A stretch of 64,000 nucleotides of DNA, taken from NCBI GenBank assembly GCA_014084085.1, contig NPFB01000038.1, positions 261,090-325,089 of the forward strand, in the 5' to 3' direction. Made by a program: the position numbers and the translations under genes. Under the pieces are notes generated by a model. That model worked only from the letters and a program-made list of their open reading frames with translations, had not been told where the DNA came from and made no database searches. This document shows, one piece after another, positions 10,206 through 20,176 of this stretch. Source of the stretch: Hondaea fermentalgiana (lineage: Eukaryota; Sar; Bigyra; Thraustochytrida; Thraustochytriidae). Position 1 is the first letter of the stretch, and each line of letters opens with the position of its first letter.

Positions 10206-10507
10206 TCCAAGGAAGCAGGATTATCACCCTCTAGTACCGCCGGAGAGGGATCACGAGGACAGTGAATTGCTTATTGAAATTTAATGCAGGCAGTAGGCCA
10301 AGACCTTAGCCGAGATCATGTAAGCCGTTGAACGAGAGTTAAAATTCTTCACTATTACTTTTATTTTATTTTTTACAGAACTCACTTTCGAGCAAATCAC
10401 CTCCTTTGTAGCTAGCTATACATGACTGAAAAGAAAGGAATTACAATAAAATTGCGCGACTTGATCCTGGGAAATACACGTTCACGTACGGAGCGCCGCG
10501 GCCTCAA
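10206..10507. other. Short convergent intergenic region
   Basis: About 300 bp between the 3' ends of the HIT gene and the histidine kinase gene. It is AT-richer than its surroundings, with a TTTTATTTTATTTTTTA run near 10360-10376 that may serve 3'-end formation. No gene is seen. Confidence 0.5.
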
Positions 10508-12862
10508 TCACGTCCGTGCTCTCGGAGTCGGAGACTGTGATCGTTGCGGACGAGCGCGGGATGGCGGTCCAGCATTGCCGTTTGTAGCCTTGACGGAGCC
10601 AACGTCGAGGCCAAGATAGACCAAGAGATTTGAAAGATCGCCTCCCTTTTGCCAAATGGCGTTGCATCCAGCCTCACGCATGTTTTGAACTTGCTCCAAG
10701 TCCTCTTCACCCGTGACGCCAATGATGGGTCCTTCAAATCCCAGCGCGCGGATGCGACGTGTGGCTTCGAGGCCATCACAAGTCCCTGGCATATACTGAT
10801 CCATTGTAATTGCGTCGAATGTGGCACCATCGTTCCCGTTTCCATGACGAACCAAGTCCACCGCTGACTCGCCATCCGAGGCCTCTATGATGTTAAGCGT
10901 GACGCCAACCTTGGCTGCCTGGCGGCAAATGTAATTCCTGAGCATTAAGCGATTCGGCATACTGTCGTCGACAATGAGAATGCGTTCGGGTGTGCGTCGC
11001 TGCGCATTTTGACTGCTTCTACAACTAACATCTGTACTGTCTTCTGCACGCAACGGCCCGGTCCGGCGTCTCCTCCGCACGCGTGATGCCACGGACCCAA
11101 ACCCTCCCGGCGCCGAGAGCGCCATCGCGCTGGACCGCGACGAGTTTGATGGACTCGTGGGTTTCGGTGCTGACGAAGAGGAAAAGGAGGAAGAAGAGGA
11201 AGGAGAGGAGGAGGAGGACGAAGATGATGATGAAGAAGCAAAAGCAGACGATGAAGTTGGAGCAGACAACGAAGCGAGAGATGCTGGATCGGGTGGACCA
11301 TGCAAAAGTTGGTTCCGAGATAATGAGGCCGAAAGTGGATTGTGAGTCCGGGGCAATGGTCTTGAAGGGGAGTGCACATAATGAGCGTCTTGAAGAGGAA
11401 GCCAAAGGCTGACCTCAAAAATACTTCCCTCGCCAACGCGAGAGGTTACCTTGATCGTACCACCTTCATAGGATTCAATGATACGTTTGGCAAAGGAAAG
11501 TCCAAGACCTGAGCCTCCTCGGTCAAGGGCGTCGCCCGTCCGGCTACGCTTGAAGGGCTTGAAAATGTCGACGAGGGCATCGGCGTCAATGCCACTTCCG
11601 GTATCGGAAACCACAATGAGAAGCTTTGCCTTGCGTTTATTCAAGTTTGCTTCTGCGCTCATGAGAACGCGGACATCGCCATTTGAGGGCGTGAATTTGA
11701 TGGCGTTGCTCACGAGGTTGTTGAGCGCCTGTGCAAGTAGAGAGAGTGACCCATTGACCAAGGGAATGGCTTGTACAGAGGGGTCTTCAATGAGCTGAAA
11801 GTTGACCGATCCTTGTTCACGGTCGCTCGCAATCGTAGTTGCGGCAAAGCTGCGCAGCTGAAGAGCAAGGTCGCGTGACACGGAAAAGGGCCTCGACTGA
11901 CCTCGCCAGGCTGCGGAGCGGTCACCTTCCATGCGCGAGAGGTGCAATATATTCTCCATGAGCGAAGAGATATTCTTGTGCGCGCGCTCGAGGATCTTGA
12001 CATCTTGACGTGCTTCCAACGTCATGGTGTGATTGCTCGTGAGCGAATCGAGCGCGAGAGAACCAGCGAAGAAGTGATTGCGATACTCATGACTGACAAA
12101 GTGAAAGACGGTTCGAAGATGATTCACCTTGGAAGCCTCCACGGCAGACACCTCACAAAGGAGGAGCTTGGCGCGGAGCGTGGCGTAAATTAGCAAAATA
12201 AGGAGGAGAACCACAGAGAAACGCGAGGTGACTTTGGAGATCCCCATTTCGACAATATCGTCTAGGCTGAGTTCTGCATCGCGGCAAGCGCAGTAGGAGA
12301 TGATCGCGAAATTGGAAAGACTTGCCGCGAAAGAGTCGCGGATCAAGCAGGTGACCAGAATGCGGTGCCACATGACCGAATAATAGAACGATGACATGTC
12401 CCAGTTCGCTTTCAGGACAAAGTTGCTCGCTCGTCCGCTCAAAAAGAAGATTGGATCCAAGGCAGCATAATGAAATCGCATGGCCAGAGGATATCTGTGC
12501 GCGGCATACGTGAGCAAGATAAGGAGAAAGATAACTTGAGCGCAGCGGGTCCCGACGACGCTTCTGAACTCAGGGCCACTTGTAGCCATGTCCGGGATGA
12601 CGATGAGGGCCACAATGAGAGTCATGATGACGACACCATTATTTGCGCGGCGAAGCCAGCCCAGCCGAATCTCCTCGAGCCTCGCGGCTTGGTCTGGGTT
12701 AGGCGCAGCGCCAAGTGCGCGATCGATGCGTGGGCCTAGCCCGAGCGTTAGCGCCAACTCCACGCGCGGCGTCTGTCTAAAAGTATAGCGGAGGGCTGCG
12801 TCTGCGCGCTTCCCCGCGGCCTCGGCCACCGTTTGGGCGACCTCGAGCAGCTCGATGACCAT
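10508..12862 (-). CDS. Membrane-anchored hybrid histidine kinase with C-terminal receiver
   Basis: 784 residues. The frame extends to a TTG at 13024, but the first in-frame ATG is at 12862. An N-terminal membrane region has four to five hydrophobic segments (about 75-92, 106-120, 165-190, 215-235) with only short loops. The HisKA H-box is at FHFVSHEYRNHF, with phospho-acceptor His258. The HATPase domain follows with N box (NNLVSNAIKF), G1 (VSDTGSGID), F box (FKPFKR) and G2 (GGSGLGLSFAKR). A Ser-rich low-complexity linker then leads to a receiver domain with an acidic DD pair (ILIVDDS), phospho-acceptor Asp in AITMDQYMP, Thr in GVTG and Lys in WQKGG. All core residues needed for a phosphorelay are present. 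The signal sensed is unknown. No HPt or output regulator is nearby, so the relay partner must be encoded elsewhere. Confidence 0.93.
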   Translation of the reverse strand: MVIELLEVAQTVAEAAGKRADAALRYTFRQTPRVELALTLGLGPRIDRALGAAPNPDQAARLEEIRLGWLRRANNGVVIMTLIVALIVIPDMATSGPEFRSVVGTRCAQVIFLLILLTYAAHRYPLAMRFHYAALDPIFFLSGRASNFVLKANWDMSSFYYSVMWHRILVTCLIRDSFAASLSNFAIISYCACRDAELSLDDIVEMGISKVTSRFSVVLLLILLIYATLRAKLLLCEVSAVEASKVNHLRTVFHFVSHEYRNHFFAGSLALDSLTSNHTMTLEARQDVKILERAHKNISSLMENILHLSRMEGDRSAAWRGQSRPFSVSRDLALQLRSFAATTIASDREQGSVNFQLIEDPSVQAIPLVNGSLSLLAQALNNLVSNAIKFTPSNGDVRVLMSAEANLNKRKAKLLIVVSDTGSGIDADALVDIFKPFKRSRTGDALDRGGSGLGLSFAKRIIESYEGGTIKVTSRVGEGSIFEVSLWLPLQDAHYVHSPSRPLPRTHNPLSASLSRNQLLHGPPDPASLASLSAPTSSSAFASSSSSSSSSSSPSSSSSFSSSSAPKPTSPSNSSRSSAMALSAPGGFGSVASRVRRRRRTGPLRAEDSTDVSCRSSQNAQRRTPERILIVDDSMPNRLMLRNYICRQAAKVGVTLNIIEASDGESAVDLVRHGNGNDGATFDAITMDQYMPGTCDGLEATRRIRALGFEGPIIGVTGEEDLEQVQNMREAGCNAIWQKGGDLSNLLVYLGLDVGSVKATNGNAGPPSRARPQRSQSPTPRART

Positions 12863-13270
12863 CTCGCTTCTCCGCAGCGCCGAGTCGCTGCGTCGCGATA
12901 CTCGCGCGTCCGCGTCCGCGTCTGCGTCCGCGCGTCGGCCCAGGTCTGGTCGCGCGACGTCGAGCGCGCGACGCCTATGGCAGCTTTGCGTTGGCTTTTT
13001 TATCCGACAAGTGATGTTGGCCAAAGGGAAGCAAAACTTTCTTCATCGTCGCTGGCTGGTCAATGCAATGCATCAAGAAGCGACAAATGGACCAAGAACG
13101 AACAAAGTTTGATCCAGCACCAACCAGCACCAAGTGGCAATGGCTAATTGTAGTAGATCTCCGTGAGCCTTGCGATGGACGTACGGCGATCATCTTGCCT
13201 GCTTAGCGCCCAAGAGGTTGCCGTTGTCCTCTGCTTTCTCACAGTCAGTCGTCCGCGTGGATTTTCAAAG

Positions 13271-13381
13271 CTTGCTTATTTTTGCTTGCTTGCATGCTTG
13301 CTTACTTTTGCTTGCTTGCTTGCTTGCTTGCTTGCATGCTTGCTTGCATGCTTGCTTACTTTTGCTTGCTTGCTTGCTTGA
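13271..13381. repeat. (CTTG)n array with higher-order structure
   Basis: About 110 bp of CTTG units interrupted by CATG and by TTACTTTTG. The block TTACTTTTGCTTGCTTGC occurs twice, showing a longer repeat period over the tetranucleotide. Confidence 0.9.
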
Positions 13382-14513
13382 CAGTGAATTTATCGCAAGC
13401 AAGTCATTACAAGTCAATCGTTACGGCCTTTGCGTGAGCATCACTCGATGTGGGCATTATTTTCTGCAACTGCTTTGCTCGCAGCAGCCCACTACGACAG
13501 CCCTTTTCGCGCGTAAAAAATCGACACCTCTACTTCACCGTGGCATCGCGCACGCGACCGCGTGGTACGTACGTATGCACTGCACATGGCTAGAACGCTG
13601 GCAATAAACGATGGTCCCAAACATCAACACGGTCCCGCCGTTCAGAGAGTCACGCGCGCGCGAAACACCGTACTACACACATACAGGCGCGTACACAAAC
13701 AGATTCGGCAGACACGCGCCGACAACCGCCTCCTGCTCCGGGGCTCTCTCCTCCGACCCGCCCGTAACCTGGAAAGTTGGTCTTCTCGGCGACGGACCCC
13801 GTGCAGCGGCGCCTCGCGATACCGCACGGGGCTCGGAGCCCTGGAGCTGCAGCCAGCACAGCAGCACGTTGGGGCAGGCAGCTGCAGCTGAGCAGGCGCG
13901 AGACGACTGTGACCCTCGTCGATGCGATCAGCTAGCAGCAGCAGAGTCTGAGCTTACGGCACGGTGCGTCCTGCGAACAAGAGCACGTGCACCGCTGCCG
14001 CCGACTGCGACTGCGACATGCAGCTGGCAGCTGGCACGGCGAGCATAAATCGAATAGGCTGCGATGCGCGCGTGGATGCGCGTGTGTGCGTGTGCACTCT
14101 TGACAACATTTCCGTGCCGCCCGACCCTCACTCTTGACGCGCCCATCACGCTCGCTCCACATGCCACGCCTCTAAAAATGCCCGCGTCAGTGGTGGTGGC
14201 TGGATTGGCCTAGCCTACTTCTGCGACAGCGCCCTCCTCGCTCTCGCGTTCTCTCTCCTCTCGTCACGGTCATCGCGAGGCTGTCGTCCTTCTCCGCGTT
14301 GACGCTGCCGCCGTCACTGTCGTGCACGCGGCAGCGGCAGGTGGGCTTGCTATCTCTCACGGCCCGAATCAATCCAAGAGCGCTCGGAACATTCACAACA
14401 GCCATGCCAGCTGCAGCTGCAGCTAGGATGGCGTGCGTGCCGAGTTCTCCTTCTCGCCACTCTTGAACGTGGCCAAGGCCTGGCGTGGCATAGCATTGCA
14501 CGCCCAAGACGGC

Positions 14514-14564
14514 AGCCAAGCCAAGCCAAGCCAAGCCAAGCCAAACCAAGCCAAGCCAAGCAGC
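14514..14564. repeat. (CCAAG)n pentanucleotide tandem repeat
   Basis: About nine CCAAG units with one CCAAA variant. Confidence 0.9.
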
Positions 14565-15878
14565 CAGCCTGTGCAGCGCGTGCACGCTTCATGCCACAAG
14601 CACCCAGCAAGGCATCCTAGTCCGTGTTAGAAACCTAGTTCGGGCTTGTTCTCGCGCGCCGCCCGGCCCTCCCTGGAAGTCTGCGCCCTTCCCGCGGCGC
14701 GCAGGACGGACGACCGCCGCCTCGAAAGCTGCAGCTGCATCCAGCCAGCCAGCCTCGCACGCACCACGATAGTGGTGTGGCTGTGGCAGGCGCGACAAAT
14801 AGCTTGGCTGCTGCAGCTGCACCGTGCAGTGTCATGCATCCGATGCGACTATCATCTGCAGCCGCATCGGCCAGTGGCCGCAGAGCCAAGGCGCAGCATG
14901 CATACAGGAGTAAGAAAGAAGACCTCCGCCGCGTGCGTGCCGGCCTCCGGCGTGCACCGCGAGAAGTGACTGTAGTAAAGACCTGGCTTGTGAAAAAACA
15001 AAAATCGACATCCACCAAATCAATGCTTGGGAACGAACGAACGGTGGAAATATTTATTACCAAGACAAGCAAACAAGGGGAAGAAAGGAGCGGCGCCGAG
15101 AAAGAATGGAAAGCGGAGATGAGTGATGCGATGGGGCGGGCGTCGACGCGGGCCTGGCTCGCTCGCTCGCTCGCTCGAAGCTTGAAGTTGCTACGCAGGA
15201 TAGCCGGGTTGCTGCCTGCCTGCTGCTGCTTCACTTGAACCAAGTCGGAGGCCGGCTCGACTTTATCATACTCTTTGTCGCCCGCCTGCTCCAAGTTTGC
15301 TGTCGCGCGCGCGGCCCTCGCTTCCTCCCACTTCGAGGTGCGATAAATTCTGCGACGCAGCCTCGAGACCGCGAGACGCGCGAGGGCACGCGGGCGCAGG
15401 AACAACACCGCGCGATATGCGGGAGTGGAGTGGGCGTGGGCTGCAGCTCGGGCTCGTTGTGTCGCCCGGGACGCGCGAGTGTGAAGACGCCGGCCCTCCC
15501 TGCCTCTAGACCTCCCTGCCTGCGCACGAGCCTTGATTGACTGACTGACTGACTCACAGTCACTGTTGTAGGGGCAGAGCCGTAACGCTAGAAACGCCTC
15601 GACTCGACTCGCCGCACGCGTGCCCTAAGACCCGAGGCGAGCAAGCAAAGCACGCGGGCCCGGGCCAGCGGAGCAGAGCAAAACTGCAACTCGAGGCGAG
15701 AGGGCGGAGAGAGGGAGCAGGGGGCTCGCGAGCAGAGCCAGCAAGCGGCCCGCCTGCCCGACGCTCGCCACGTGCGAGGCCTTCTTCTGTTTACTTTCTT
15801 TCGGGGTGTTACTGTCTTGTTGTGTCAGTCGGTCATCGCACGTGTTGAGATCTGCGTTCGGGAGGGACCCGGGAGAAA

Positions 15879-17252
15879 ATGCCTTGGCTGGAGAAGTCGC
15901 TCGCGCGAAGGCTTGCCGATGGGGAAGTCTCCGCGCGAGAGCTGACCAAGGAAGGCCGCTCGCCCTCGAGCTCGATCGCGACAGTCGGCAACGATCCGGA
16001 GCACGACGCCGAGGGACAGCCCGCAGATGAGGACCGCGACATCCTCTTCATCCACGTGCCGCGCTGCGGAGGGACCAGTCTCACCAAGCTCTTCAAGGTC
16101 CCGCAAAAGGCCGCAGAGTACCGCGGTCTCTACCATAAGGTCGGCCTCAAGTACTTCTTTTACAGATACGGACTCCTCGAGAAGGCCAACTTTCCCTTCT
16201 TCACGATCGAGAATTTCATTGTCTGCTGCAGTCTCGGCATCAGTACCGCCATCTGGTACTCGGGCCTCATCAAGCCCATCACGCCCCTCTGTACCCCAGC
16301 GCAAGAGGCCAACGGCTTTGCCTGCCCGCCCAGTCTGCTCACCATCGTCATGTACGCGTGCGCCATTCTCATGTTCTGCAGCTCTACCTTCTTCTTCACC
16401 GCACCCATTTCGGGCCGCATTGACTTTGTGCGCCGCCTCTACGCCATCTTTGTAGGCCAGATTCTCTGCAACCTCACCGAGGCAGAAAAATGGCTCACAG
16501 GCGTCAGCCGGCGCGGCTACGTCGTACACTTTACGCTCAACAAGGTCATCAAATATGGTTTCCTGCGCAAGTCAGATCTTGACAACATTGAGTCCTTCTC
16601 CGTTGTGCGCAACCCATACTCGCGCATGGTCTCCATCTACATGTACAATCGCTTCGGACCTCTTGAGTCCTTTGAGCACTTTGTTGAAAGCTGGTACAAA
16701 AAGTGGAAGGCCTACAAGAAAACCGGAGATACCGAGGAGTGGAACGTCTACTGCCATGTACTTCCCATGTACGAATTCACACACGAAAAACAACGCCAGC
16801 TCATTGACTGCGTCGTCAAGCAGGAGAACCTCCGCGGAATCGTCAATGGCACCCTCAACGAATGCTTTCACAAGGACGAGTCCGCGCCGATTCCCCCGAT
16901 AGTGCTCCAGGCTCTCCGCGACATGCCGCATTCGAACCGCCGTAAGCGCGCGAAACCGTGGCAAGATTACTACAACCGTCGCACAGCGCGACTCGTCTAC
17001 GAAATGTACAAAGAGGACTTTACCATCTTCAAGTACGATGCACACATTCCTGGACGTCCCGAGCTCGATGAAGCTCTTGCAAGCACGTATTTCGACGCTG
17101 ACACAGACTACCTCGGCGAGCAAGCTCCGCAGACCGAGGCTGAGAAGGAGGCCAGGCAAGCTCCCTCTCTCGTCGCGCACCCGCCTGCCCCTCATTCCCT
17201 TGCAAGTCACGATTCCTATAATTCGGAGACCAGCGTTGATGTCTCCATCTAA
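15879..17252 (+). CDS. Sulfotransferase with an internal transmembrane hairpin
   Basis: 457 residues. The ATG at 15879 follows a purine-rich AGAAA context. The PAPS 5'-phosphosulfate loop is FIHVPRCGGTS (about 58-67) and the 3'-phosphate motif is SVVRNPYSRMVS (about 241-252), the signature pair of the Golgi carbohydrate sulfotransferase (Sulfotransfer_2) family. These enzymes move sulfate from PAPS to glycan or other acceptors. Unusually, two hydrophobic segments (about 110-130 and 153-174) lie between the two motifs, where the fold normally has soluble helices, and there is no N-terminal signal anchor. A C-terminal tail (about 400-457) is acidic and Ser-rich. Membrane association is inferred, topology is unclear and the acceptor is unknown. 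An AATAAA sits about 256 bp after the stop. Confidence 0.88.
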   Translation: MPWLEKSLARRLADGEVSARELTKEGRSPSSSIATVGNDPEHDAEGQPADEDRDILFIHVPRCGGTSLTKLFKVPQKAAEYRGLYHKVGLKYFFYRYGLLEKANFPFFTIENFIVCCSLGISTAIWYSGLIKPITPLCTPAQEANGFACPPSLLTIVMYACAILMFCSSTFFFTAPISGRIDFVRRLYAIFVGQILCNLTEAEKWLTGVSRRGYVVHFTLNKVIKYGFLRKSDLDNIESFSVVRNPYSRMVSIYMYNRFGPLESFEHFVESWYKKWKAYKKTGDTEEWNVYCHVLPMYEFTHEKQRQLIDCVVKQENLRGIVNGTLNECFHKDESAPIPPIVLQALRDMPHSNRRKRAKPWQDYYNRRTARLVYEMYKEDFTIFKYDAHIPGRPELDEALASTYFDADTDYLGEQAPQTEAEKEARQAPSLVAHPPAPHSLASHDSYNSETSVDVSI

Positions 17253-17451
17253 GAAGGTAGAAGAGGGCAAAGTTGAAGAGGACAGGTATTAGGCAGGTAA
17301 AAGCGTTCGTTCATTGCTGGCGCCTCCTCCCTCCCTCTCTCCCTCCCTGTGCGCAAGAGTTCGCCGTGAATGTGTCCCATCTCGTTGATCGATTGCTTTG
17401 GTCGTGCGCTGTGTTTATTTATATATACGGTGGCCATTCAAGATGATGCTG

Positions 17452-17480
17452 TGTTGTTGTTGTTGTTGTTGTTGTTGTTG
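17452..17480. repeat. (GTT)n microsatellite
   Basis: About nine to ten GTT units in a convergent 3' flank. Confidence 0.9.
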
Positions 17481-17507
17481 AAGACATGGTGGTTTGCAAC
17501 CCCATAA

Positions 17508-17513
17508 AATAAA
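17508..17513 (+). promoter_or_regulatory. Putative poly(A) signal AATAAA
   Basis: Exact hexamer 256 bp downstream of the sulfotransferase stop. Use is inferred. Confidence 0.4.
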
Positions 17514-17628
17514 GAACAATAAATCTTATTGGTACACTACAATGCCATTCCCTTTTCTCCTTCTTCTTTGTTTCTCAAAAAAGTCTTCCTTTCACAAACC
17601 CTTCACGCAGACGTGCTCCCAGCGTATA

Positions 17629-19746
17629 TTACTCGTATCGGAGCTGCGCGATTAGCTGTTGCATGCTTCGCGTCTCGGCAAGGCGCGTCTGTGCCGACTG
17701 CACAAGCCGGAAAATCTCGCGCTCCTGCAATCTGGAAAAGAGCAAGAGAACAGGTTGCCGCCCCAGGTCCGAAAATAACGCGCGCGTAACATTCATCACC
17801 TCAGACTGCTCGCTTAATAGTTTCTTGGCTTCGGACACATCGACCTTGACCTTTTGCGTCTCGAGCACCTTGCGCTCGCGCTGAAGTTTCACCATGCGCG
17901 CCTGATGCGCGGCACGCGCCCGTGATATGACGTCTCGCAAAATCTCGTAGCGCTCTCGACGCGGTACCGGCCGCAGCCGCAAGGGACGTTTCTTTTCTTG
18001 CTCCAAACGCGCCTGGAACTCCTCGTTGAGAAAAACATCCAATATATAGTTTGAGCTCTGCGAAACCTGTTTGCGATACTGGGCCTGCACTCGCGCGGAC
18101 GAAGCTTCTCGCCCGCTACGCAAGCCCAGACCCACAGGAAATCGCAGCGCTCCATCATTGACCGAGGTCCCTGCACCCACACCAGTTCCCGCGCCCGTTC
18201 CTGGTGCAGACGCGACGCTTTCCGACGACGCCAATGAATTGGGGTCAAGCATGCAAGCGCGCAGACTCTCTGGAATCTCGATCTGCCGCAAATACTTGGC
18301 TGCAGCGTACTCCGCGCCGCGAGGCGAGTTTCGCATGGACTCGGCCTCTTGGCGAAGTCGTCGCGACTGCTTTTCCAGCAACTGCAACTTCAAGGACCGC
18401 GCCTTTGCGGCAAGTCTACGCTCTTGCTGCGTCCACACCCGAGCGAGCGCCACGACTCGCGCTTGCGTACACGCCAAGAACATTCGCGCAAATCGCTGGC
18501 ACTTGATGACTCGGTATCGAAAGTCGCGCATGATCTGCCCAAAGTTCATGCGATTGTCCACCAAAAATTGCAGCATTGCCTGCGCGTACCAGTATTCCTT
18601 GCGCTTGCGACGAAAGGTGACCACTGTGCGAAAAAAGCGCACGATCCGCGCCTTGGCCGCGAGACAGTCTTGCAAATGCCGCGCGGCACCCCACATACGC
18701 ACAGACTGTTGGATGCGCACCGCTGCGTTTCGCAGTCTTCGACGATAGTCGAGACTCTGTGCCAAGGCCTGAACGCGAGCGCCGGACAATGCGTGTACCA
18801 GCATCACCAATACCTGACGTCCAGCTTGCTTTTTCGCCTCGTGCAGCGCAGCGCGCTCTGCCTCTGTTTTTTGTCGGTACACGAGCGCAGTCACTCGCTC
18901 GGTGCGTGCATCCTCTAGAAGTAGTTTACGCTCTTTGGCGCGCTGCAAAGAGGCGCGCAAGTCTTTCATGAAAGTTTCGCGCCGCTTCGCCTCTGACGCA
19001 AGATACTCCTCGGATGCGCACGTGACGCGCTTCGTGTTGACGAGAATGCGGTCCTGCCCTTTGGCCCGCATCGCCGCTCGCGCGGCTTGTTGCAGCCGTC
19101 GGGACTCTGCCTCCTGGTTTTCGACCTTGTCCAGGAAACTCGCTGCTGCATTGGCCGGCTGAAGGAGCATAAGGCGCTCATTGACTCGGTCGGCGGTGAG
19201 TCCTCGTTCCTTGAGAAATCCAACGCCGCCATCCCTGGGACCTGGCAATTTTGGTTTCGGTATGCGCGGCGGTCGCGGTACCTGCAAGAGGTTTTGCAAG
19301 CCTTCGCTCGGTGCGCTTGATGCATTTCGCGATGGATTGGCCCGCACAAGCATCTTTTGTCGTAAGAGTTTGTCAAGTTCGGGCGGCGTTGGAATCTTGG
19401 TAGGCACAAAGGAGGCGACGGCTGTCCCTTTATGCTTCTTGGAATTCTTTCTTTTTTTCGCTCTTGGTCTTTTGCGTCGGCGCCTCGTTTTTGCGGCGCC
19501 TGGTACGCCTTGTGCGCGAAGCACCACGCTTCCGCCCATGGACACCTTGGGAAAGTCCTCGCGCAAATATCTCGGAACCCTTTTTGGATTCCGTCGGGTC
19601 AGTTCTATCCACTTTTCCGAGCGCAATGCCTTTGTTGAATACCCAACCATGCGCAGCTTTTCGTCTCTCGACAGCGTCGTCGGGAGATCGGGTACGGTCG
19701 TCTCCGGCATAGCCATCGTAGCCACGGCCACATCCTCTCTATTCAT
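17629..19746 (-). CDS. IQ-motif, coiled-coil rich protein
   Basis: 705 residues from the ATG at 19746. The frame reaches a non-ATG codon at 19848, but that extension is translated from a short GC repeat (GGQAGGQAGG), so the later ATG is preferred. The N-terminal third is basic (a KTRRRRKRPRAKKRKNSKKHK run near residues 86-106). A central Lys/Glu/Arg/Ala-rich helical region contains IQ-like calmodulin-binding segments: AAVRIQQSVRMWGAARHLQ and the weaker KARIVRFFRTVVTFRRKRK and IKCQRFARMFLACTQAR. The C-terminal 150 residues are again predicted coiled coil. This layout is common in cytoskeletal or flagellar scaffold proteins, but I do not recognise an orthologue. A calmodulin or centrin ligand role is inferred. 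Confidence 0.75.
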   Translation of the reverse strand: MNREDVAVATMAMPETTVPDLPTTLSRDEKLRMVGYSTKALRSEKWIELTRRNPKRVPRYLREDFPKVSMGGSVVLRAQGVPGAAKTRRRRKRPRAKKRKNSKKHKGTAVASFVPTKIPTPPELDKLLRQKMLVRANPSRNASSAPSEGLQNLLQVPRPPRIPKPKLPGPRDGGVGFLKERGLTADRVNERLMLLQPANAAASFLDKVENQEAESRRLQQAARAAMRAKGQDRILVNTKRVTCASEEYLASEAKRRETFMKDLRASLQRAKERKLLLEDARTERVTALVYRQKTEAERAALHEAKKQAGRQVLVMLVHALSGARVQALAQSLDYRRRLRNAAVRIQQSVRMWGAARHLQDCLAAKARIVRFFRTVVTFRRKRKEYWYAQAMLQFLVDNRMNFGQIMRDFRYRVIKCQRFARMFLACTQARVVALARVWTQQERRLAAKARSLKLQLLEKQSRRLRQEAESMRNSPRGAEYAAAKYLRQIEIPESLRACMLDPNSLASSESVASAPGTGAGTGVGAGTSVNDGALRFPVGLGLRSGREASSARVQAQYRKQVSQSSNYILDVFLNEEFQARLEQEKKRPLRLRPVPRRERYEILRDVISRARAAHQARMVKLQRERKVLETQKVKVDVSEAKKLLSEQSEVMNVTRALFSDLGRQPVLLLFSRLQEREIFRLVQSAQTRLAETRSMQQLIAQLRYE

Positions 19747-20135
19747 TCTGATTTTTGGCCGTCTGGCTCGCCTCGCCGCATACACGACGAGCTCTCGCCC
19801 GCCCGCCTGCCCGCCCGCCTGCCCGCCAGCAAACAAGCAAACAAGCAAAAGGTAATCAATCGCGCTCCCGCCCGTCGCGACGGGCGCTCGAGCGCCAAGC
19901 CGTTCGTTCTTGCCGTGCTATGCTCGCCTTCAAGATGTGCATGCTCTCGCATCTTGGGAACAACAACCAAACGTGGCCGTGCAGCGGATAAGTTGCAAAT
20001 CGTCCTTATTCTGGTATTTATACCAGACTCAGAGTCGGGTGTGGGTGTGTACTTTGTGCCTCAAATCCTTCGTCGCAGGTCTCGCTTATGATGCCAGACG
20101 TGGTAACCGCGGCCAACGCAATCTGGCAATCTGCA

Positions 20136-20176
<41 letters not shown>

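Larger units (their letters stand above)
12863..15878. other. 3-kb divergent intergenic region rich in tandem repeats
   Basis: It lies between the histidine kinase (-) and the sulfotransferase (+). It contains the CTTG array at 13271-13381, a CCAAG array at about 14514-14564, a short GCTC run near 15163-15177 and CTGA repeats near 15540-15555. Several 100-250-codon frames exist on both strands (for example minus 14635-15408), but they are Arg/Ala/Cys-biased and lack domains, as expected from GC-rich non-coding DNA. I annotate no gene. Confidence 0.5.
17253..17628. other. Convergent 3' intergenic region
   Basis: 376 bp between the 3' ends of the sulfotransferase and the IQ protein. It holds a (GTT)n tract, AATAAA on the plus strand at 17508-17513 and TTTATTTATATATA near 17414-17427, which on the minus strand supplies AATAAA for the IQ gene. 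No gene is seen. Confidence 0.6.

Noticed and set aside
12863..13024. N-terminal extension of the histidine kinase to 13024
   Set aside because: It starts at TTG and encodes a RADADADADA low-complexity run; the ATG at 12862 is the first in frame.
13642..15408. Several 60-257-codon frames on both strands
   Set aside because: Arg/Ala/Cys-biased translations, overlapping frames on both strands and no domain or motif; typical of GC-rich non-coding DNA.
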